Below, in pieces: positions 32,444-36,724 of a stretch of 36,724 nt of DNA. How positions within the stretch are numbered: the first letter of the stretch is position 1; each line of letters opens with the position of its first letter. The stretch is from assembly GCA_032230565.1 (NCBI GenBank), contig JAVXWL010000267.1, forward strand, positions 1 through 36,724, read 5' to 3'. The position numbers and the translations under genes are program-made. The notes beneath the pieces are model-generated. The model was not told where the DNA came from. It saw only the letters and a list, made by a program, of their open reading frames with translations, and did no database searches. The DNA comes from GCA-003244245 sp032230565. GTDB taxonomy: Bacteria > Actinomycetota > Actinomycetes > Mycobacteriales > Pseudonocardiaceae.

Positions 32444-33325
32444 TTACTTGCAGTCGGTAGCTTCGCCGACAGCGATCAGTGGCACGGTCGGCAGACCCGC
32501 GTGGGGTGGATACGGCGGGAAGAATCCGTCATGCAACGCGTCGTCGCCAGGAAGCTGGTAGCGGCGATAGATGTAGCCGCCTGGGGCGTCGGAGAAGCGC
32601 GTCGCCGCCGGCAGGACATGAGCAGCGAGGGAGTGTCGCCAGGTTCCACCACGGTGTCCAGCCCCGGCCCCGTGCCAGATGTTCCCGTCGTGAAAGACCA
32701 CCGACCCTGCCGGCACCTCCAGAGCGATGACGCGTGGGTCCGCGATTCCCCCAGCTCGAGCCGAAGCCCGCATGCGGGCCCGGTGGTCGTCACCCGGCGC
32801 GTGAAAATCTCGGGGTAGGGGAACGGTTGGCCATCGGTGCGAACCGGGGACGTACTCGATCGTTGCGGCATCGGCGTAGGTGTTGTCGAACGTCATCCAG
32901 CAGGTGGCAAGTGTCGCCGGAGCCAGGTAGTCGATAAAGGAGTTGTCCTGGTGCAGCGCCGAAGCCCGCGCCAGAGGAGGTTTAATCCAGATGGTGTCCT
33001 GGCCGAGCCGGCTGCCGTCCCAGCCCTGCAGGTGGTCGACCCAGTGGCCGATCCACTCGGCTTGGACAACCGATGCGATAGCGGAGTCACTCTTCCAGGC
33101 ATTGGCCATGTGCCGGGTGGCGTCGGGAAGGCTGATTCCCTCCCGCCAGTACCACTCGTCGGGGTAAATCCCGGTCGGGAAAGCGCCGGTGAACAGCTTG
33201 TCGAGGCGTTCGCTGAGCCACCCGCACTGCTCAGCTGTGAAGGCCGGCTCCATCACCACGAACCCGTCGCGGTGGAAGTGCTCACGGGCCGTGTCTGGCG
33301 TGCCCCAACTGATAACCGGGTGCAT
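32444..33325 (-). CDS. Phytanoyl-CoA dioxygenase (PhyH) family protein
   Basis: 293 residues, an Fe(II)/2-oxoglutarate dioxygenase fold. The iron ligands are His125 and Asp127 in SALHQDNSF and His218 in NIWHGAGAG. Arg230 in TWRHSL is placed to hold 2-oxoglutarate. Other family parts are FHRDGFVVMEPAF, EYVPGSHRW and VPAGSVVFHDG. The substrate cannot be deduced; members act on phytanoyl-CoA, small metabolites and natural products. It starts at ATG 33325 and is convergent with DUF4395. Confidence 0.92.
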   Translation of the reverse strand: MHPVISWGTPDTAREHFHRDGFVVMEPAFTAEQCGWLSERLDKLFTGAFPTGIYPDEWYWREGISLPDATRHMANAWKSDSAIASVVQAEWIGHWVDHLQGWDGSRLGQDTIWIKPPLARASALHQDNSFIDYLAPATLATCWMTFDNTYADAATIEYVPGSHRWPTVPLPRDFHAPGDDHRARMRASARAGGIADPRVIALEVPAGSVVFHDGNIWHGAGAGHRGGTWRHSLAAHVLPAATRFSDAPGGYIYRRYQLPGDDALHDGFFPPYPPHAGLPTVPLIAVGEATDCK

Positions 33326-33546
33326 GCCCAGATAGTAGATCGTGCTTCAGCGACAGCGCGGAGGATCCGAATCTTCGGGATGGGCCGCTGGTCCACGGAG
33401 CTACCGCTTACGTCCTCGCCGCACCCGCCGATGTCGCTGCCTCGGTGCTTCACGCCCAGGCATTGCCAGCATCCTCAGCCCACGCATGTAGACCGGTCGC
33501 GCTGCTGCGCGAGGGCCTAATGCCGGTCCGAAGATCGAGCAGCTTG

Positions 33547-35781
33547 TCAGAAGTGGGGTGAGCGGCCCGAGCCCTCGCTGTCCGAGTCACCGCGCCGCGG
33601 TTTGGCAGGCTTCGTTAAACGGTCCTCCGGTATGGGATCAGTGTCCTGGAAATCGGATTGTGGTGGTGCGAAGGGATCAGTGTCCTGGAAATCTGGTTTT
33701 GGCCGTGCGAAGGGATCAGTATTGCGCCGTTCATGGGTACGCCACGCGGGAGAACGGGTGTGCGGCGGAGGGGGACCGATCAGCTCAAACGGAGGGAACA
33801 CCTCGCTATGAGTGCCTTGCAGGTATGGATTCATAAATCGCTGCCAGATCTCTCCGGGCAGGCCGCGTCCAAAGATGTCGGCCCCGTTGGCGTTCTTGAT
33901 CGCTGCGTTGGTCGGATCACCTACCCAGACCGCAGTGGAGATCGAGTGGGTGTAGCCGACCGTCCAGGCGGTAGAGTTGTGGCCGGTGTCACCAAGCTGG
34001 CTGGTGCCGGTCTTGGCGGCCACCTGGCGACCGCCTGCCAAGGGGATCTGCGAGCTGCGCGCCACGTCAGTGAGGGTGGCGGTGACGTTGCGGGCCAGCT
34101 GGGCGTTGTGCGTGGGGTCGGTCTGGTCGAAGGCGGGTTGCGGTTTGTCGAGGTGTTGGTATTCGACGCTGCCGTGAGAATTGTCGTACTCCCGGACGAA
34201 GAATGGCTCGTGCCGCATGCCCTCGGCGGCGAAGGTCGCATACCCGCTGGCCATGTCGATCGTGTGCACCGGGTACTGGCCCAGGGTGATACCGATTCCG
34301 GGTTCTCCACTGTCCGGTTCTGCCATGGCGCGCTTGCCGTTGATCTCTCCTGGGATTCCGGCCTGGATCGCGGCGTCCCGGACGGCCTGGGGACCCACGT
34401 CTTGGGCGAGCCGCAGGAAGGCGGTGTTGACCGACTGCGTCATGGCCTGTTTTAACGTCAATTTGGGATAGTTAAGGCTTTCCGAGTTGGCGTAGGAACG
34501 ACCATCGATGACCAGCGGGGACTGGCCATCGTACACCGAATACATGCCGATGCCGCGCTCCAACGCCGCCACCATGGTGAACGGTTTGAACGCCGATCCT
34601 GGATTCCACGCTGGCCCACCGGCTAAGTCGAACCCATTGCCTTCCGATCCACCGTAATACGCGATCACGGCTCCGCTGCGCGGATCGATTGCGACCAGCG
34701 AGGAGTGCAGGTTGCCCGGCTGCCCGCGCAGCTCGGCGCGGGCTGCGTCGCGCGCCAGCTGCTGGGCTCGGGGATCAATGGTCGTCAGGATCCGGCCACC
34801 CCCTTCGGCCAGCTGCGCACGCGTAATTCCTTGGCTGTCCAACTCCTGCAGCACCCGATCAACGATGTGCGCCCGATCATCAGTCGGCACACCAAGCTCT
34901 CGACTGGCCTGACTCAATGGAAGCGTCTTTGGGTACTGCTGCACCGCCCGATCGGCAGGCGATAGCCAACCCGGCTCGACCATGCCGCTGAGCACCAGAT
35001 TCCATCGCACATGGGCCGTCGCGAGGTCTATATCCGGATCCAAAAGAGACGGCGACCGGATCAGCCCAGCCAGGACCGCTGCTTCGGAGACGGTCAGGTT
35101 CTGCACGGTCTTGCCGAAGTAGGCGTGGCTGGCGGCCTGGATGCCGTAGGCACCCCGGCCGAAGTAGATGGTGTTGAGGTAATCCTGCAGGATCTGGTCC
35201 TTGGATTCCCGTTTGGTGATCTTGGCTGCGACGATCATCTCGCGGAACTTCCGAAGCAAGCTGTACTCGTCGTGGCCGGTGACTACCTTGATGTACTGCT
35301 GGGTGATCGTTGAGCCACCGCCACTGCCACCGGTGAGTTGTTCCCCAATGGCCCGAGCGATCCCCCCGATATCGAATCCCGGGTTGGACCGGAAGCTGCG
35401 GTCCTCAGCCGCCAGCACCGCGTTTTGCACGTGCATGGGCACCTGGGAGAGGCTGACCACAATTCGGTTGCCCTCCTCCGGCACATAACGACCAACCTCA
35501 GTCTTCCCATCACTGGCCACGATGGTGGTGGCTTGTTTGCGTGCTGCCGCCACCGCCGCCGGTGAGGGCACCGGAAATATCAGCCAACCAACGATGAAAG
35601 CCAGCACCGGCGTCAGGATGCTCACCAGCAACCTGATCAGCACGATCCTGCGCACTCGCCACTGAAACGACCATCCTGCAAGGCCCCACCCAACAGAAGT
35701 AAACCGGAAGTATCGAGGTCCCCGAGCAGGGAATGCCGGAGGAGTCGAATACCGTCCGCTGTCATCTCGCCGGTCGCTCAC
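33547..35781 (-). CDS. ponA: Class A penicillin-binding protein (transglycosylase/transpeptidase)
   Basis: 744 residues, bifunctional peptidoglycan synthase. A short cytoplasmic part and one membrane anchor (IRLLVSILTPVLAFIVGWLI) are followed by a GT51 domain (AAEDRSFRSNPGFD, GGSTITQQYIK, KRESKDQILQDYLNTIYFG). The transpeptidase domain has the nucleophile motif SAFK in GSAFKPFT, SVN in TQSVNTAF and KTG in AKTGTSQLG. GTG 35781 is chosen because a GGGGG site precedes it; the frame is open upstream to TTG 35823. The C-terminal tail is low-complexity with a 13-residue repeat. Confidence 0.95.
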   Translation of the reverse strand: MSDRRDDSGRYSTPPAFPARGPRYFRFTSVGWGLAGWSFQWRVRRIVLIRLLVSILTPVLAFIVGWLIFPVPSPAAVAAARKQATTIVASDGKTEVGRYVPEEGNRIVVSLSQVPMHVQNAVLAAEDRSFRSNPGFDIGGIARAIGEQLTGGSGGGSTITQQYIKVVTGHDEYSLLRKFREMIVAAKITKRESKDQILQDYLNTIYFGRGAYGIQAASHAYFGKTVQNLTVSEAAVLAGLIRSPSLLDPDIDLATAHVRWNLVLSGMVEPGWLSPADRAVQQYPKTLPLSQASRELGVPTDDRAHIVDRVLQELDSQGITRAQLAEGGGRILTTIDPRAQQLARDAARAELRGQPGNLHSSLVAIDPRSGAVIAYYGGSEGNGFDLAGGPAWNPGSAFKPFTMVAALERGIGMYSVYDGQSPLVIDGRSYANSESLNYPKLTLKQAMTQSVNTAFLRLAQDVGPQAVRDAAIQAGIPGEINGKRAMAEPDSGEPGIGITLGQYPVHTIDMASGYATFAAEGMRHEPFFVREYDNSHGSVEYQHLDKPQPAFDQTDPTHNAQLARNVTATLTDVARSSQIPLAGGRQVAAKTGTSQLGDTGHNSTAWTVGYTHSISTAVWVGDPTNAAIKNANGADIFGRGLPGEIWQRFMNPYLQGTHSEVFPPFELIGPPPPHTRSPAWRTHERRNTDPFARPKPDFQDTDPFAPPQSDFQDTDPIPEDRLTKPAKPRRGDSDSEGSGRSPHF
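33634..33726 (-). repeat. 39-bp tandem repeat in the PBP C-terminal tail
   Basis: Units start at 33634, 33673 and 33712. The first two share GGGATCAGTGTCCTGGAAAT and one further base exactly; the third keeps only the first part. They encode a 13-residue unit of the type TDPFAxPxxDFQD, repeated about 2.5 times in a Pro/Asp-rich extracytoplasmic tail. Confidence 0.85.
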
Positions 35782-36050
35782 ACGTTGCCCCCAAGACCGA
35801 TGGCTCCGGTCACAAGAGTTCAAACAAGCCGACGCCCATGCCGACGCCCCACGAGTAAGGCTACGAGCCCAACGCGTACGAGAACGGTGAAATCCACGAT
35901 GATCCGCATCACCACGACCGCGCCGTCAAGAACCATGACTGGTCGGTTCGTCAAGTGATTCGGCTCCACCGTCGTCTGGGATTTTGGCCCCGTGGGGTGG
36001 GACGCCAGCGGCGCAAGGCACCTCCGGCGCGACGTGGCACGATCTCGCAG

Positions 36051-36266
36051 GTGACCAGCAGACCCGTCGCGGCGCAGCACCTGCGCGACCTCGCGCGGCT
36101 GCGCCGCGTCCGCGACCGGATCGGCCGGGACTACGCGCAGCCGCTGGACGTCGAGGCGCCCGCCCGCGGCGCGCAGACCAGACCGATCAGGAATCGAGAA
36201 GCCCCCGGTCACCGAGCCGTACCTAGCGTGACCGCCGTGACATCACCACCACGACTTTCGGAGTGA
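36051..36266 (+). pseudogene. AraC-family regulator with an internal deletion
   Basis: The N-terminal segment (VAAQHLRDLARLRRVRDRIG, RDYAQPLDVEAPARG) is that of short actinobacterial AraC/XylS regulators found before VOC genes. After residue about 42 the sequence jumps to TRPIRNREAPG, which looks like the C-terminal tail of the same family. The helix-turn-helix core of about 80-90 residues is missing, without a frame change. The stop overlaps a possible start (GTGA) of the VOC gene. The result cannot bind DNA as an AraC protein. Confidence 0.65.
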
Positions 36267-36268
36267 AG

Positions 36269-36625
36269 ATGACTGGCTCTTCCACCCAGGGAATTAAGAC
36301 CGTGCTGCATCCCGTGTCCGACCTGGCGACGGCCAAGGCGGTGTACGCCGCCCTGCTCGGCGTACCGCCGCAGACCGACGGGTCCTACTACGTCGGCTTC
36401 GAGGCCGCCGGTCAGCACATCGGGCTGGTGCCGGGCGGTGGACCGCAGGGCATGACCTCGCCGGTGGCCTACTGGCACGTGCCGGACCTCGAGGCGAAGC
36501 TGGCCGAGGTGACCGCCGCGGGTGCCACCGTGAAGGAGCCCGCGCATGATGTCGGAGGCGGGCGCCTGGTGGCCACCGTCACCGACCCCGACGGCAACGT
36601 GCTCGGGCTGCTCCAGGACCGGTGA
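36269..36625 (+). CDS. VOC (glyoxalase/bleomycin-resistance fold) family protein
   Basis: 118 residues, one complete VOC domain: KTVLHPVSDLATAKAVYAAL, VGFEAAGQHIGLVPGG, AYWHVPDLEAKLAEVTAAGA and TVTDPDGNVLGLLQDR. The metal-ligand pattern His/Glu cannot be assigned fully from sequence. ATG 36269 is preceded by GGAG; GTG 36263 is an alternative. It is coupled to the truncated AraC regulator gene, which in related organisms is the usual upstream partner. Confidence 0.9.
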   Translation: MTGSSTQGIKTVLHPVSDLATAKAVYAALLGVPPQTDGSYYVGFEAAGQHIGLVPGGGPQGMTSPVAYWHVPDLEAKLAEVTAAGATVKEPAHDVGGGRLVATVTDPDGNVLGLLQDR

Positions 36626-36635
36626 GTGCGGCCCC

Positions 36636-36724
36636 CGCTCCCGCGCTCAGCGTCGTCGCGACACCGAGCATCGGCTCACCCACGACATCGATACTTGGGT
36701 GGCCAAGTGCCTCGGCGGACGCTG
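36636..36724 (+). other. Possible partial gene at the right edge
   Basis: One frame reads RDTEHRLTHDIDTWVAKCLG, reminiscent of the N-terminus of pyridoxamine-phosphate-oxidase-like proteins (RLxHDxDxWVA). No start codon is visible before it and the match weakens at the edge. It may be another remnant. Confidence 0.25.

Noticed and set aside
33326..33546. Gene fragment between phyH and the PBP gene
   Set aside because: One frame has an Ala-rich, protein-like stretch (AYVLAAPADVAASVLHAQAL), but there is no start, no family match and no frame continuity.
35820..35936. A 38-residue hydrophobic frame before the PBP gene
   Set aside because: No ribosome site, and it lies in a gap next to the PBP start. 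Hydrophobic Val/Leu frames arise easily by chance here.

Overview
This is high-GC actinobacterial chromosome. GTG starts are frequent, stop/start overlaps of the GTGA or ATGA type couple several genes, and three families are typical of the phylum: a Pmt-type protein mannosyltransferase divergent from rsmI, a DUF4395 protein, and the short LLTKRRAVDFCR-type leader peptide. The long MetG of the zinc-finger type fits a Pseudonocardiales-like or related actinomycete better than a typical Mycobacterium. The lineage is inferred, not proven. No tRNA, rRNA, CRISPR array or intact transposase was seen.

Left part (1-8.6 kb): the 5' part of metG; a TetR-type regulator lacking its N-terminus; a prolyl-oligopeptidase-family peptidase next to rsmI; pmt divergent from rsmI; a Tat/lipoprotein Rieske protein convergent with pmt; a small ribbon-helix-helix-like protein; and a dienelactone-hydrolase-family enzyme.

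Central part (8.6-22.3 kb), all on the minus strand: a tungsten/molybdenum pterin-enzyme locus. It reads, in transcription order, a MobA-MoaD fusion, an aldehyde:ferredoxin oxidoreductase (AOR), a NAD-type formate dehydrogenase catalytic subunit, a decayed vapBC pair on the opposite strand, a NuoE-NuoF diaphorase fusion, MoeA, a 62-residue Tyr/Gly-rich protein, an ABC exporter, and a second MoeA with a periplasmic-binding-protein-like domain. The first three genes overlap by 4 bp, as do nuoEF and moeA. The locus encodes two pterin enzymes, their NAD(H) module and several late cofactor steps (adenylated-pterin metal insertion, nucleotide transfer, a sulfur-carrier domain). It is the most interesting region here.

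Middle-right part (22.3-26.2 kb): a HepT/MntA toxin-antitoxin pair whose HepT has Tyr in place of the motif His, a proline-rich membrane-anchored protein, a frameshifted GNAT remnant, a TfoX-N protein, a Pyr_excise-family protein, a frameshifted muconolactone-isomerase-like gene and an orphan 670-bp stretch.

Right part (26.2-32.3 kb): a sulfur-centred block. An operon of OsmC, a flavin oxidoreductase, MetY, a CoA-binding protein and MetX makes homocysteine (or methionine from methanethiol) from homoserine. A membrane-anchored thioredoxin follows, then a leaderless leader peptide and DUF4395. The window ends with a phytanoyl-CoA-dioxygenase-family protein, a class A penicillin-binding protein with a 13-residue C-terminal repeat, an AraC regulator with an internal deletion, and a VOC protein.

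A recurring theme is decay of small accessory genes (tetR, vapB, vapC, GNAT, MIase-like, araC, possibly hepT), while the large metabolic genes are uninterrupted.
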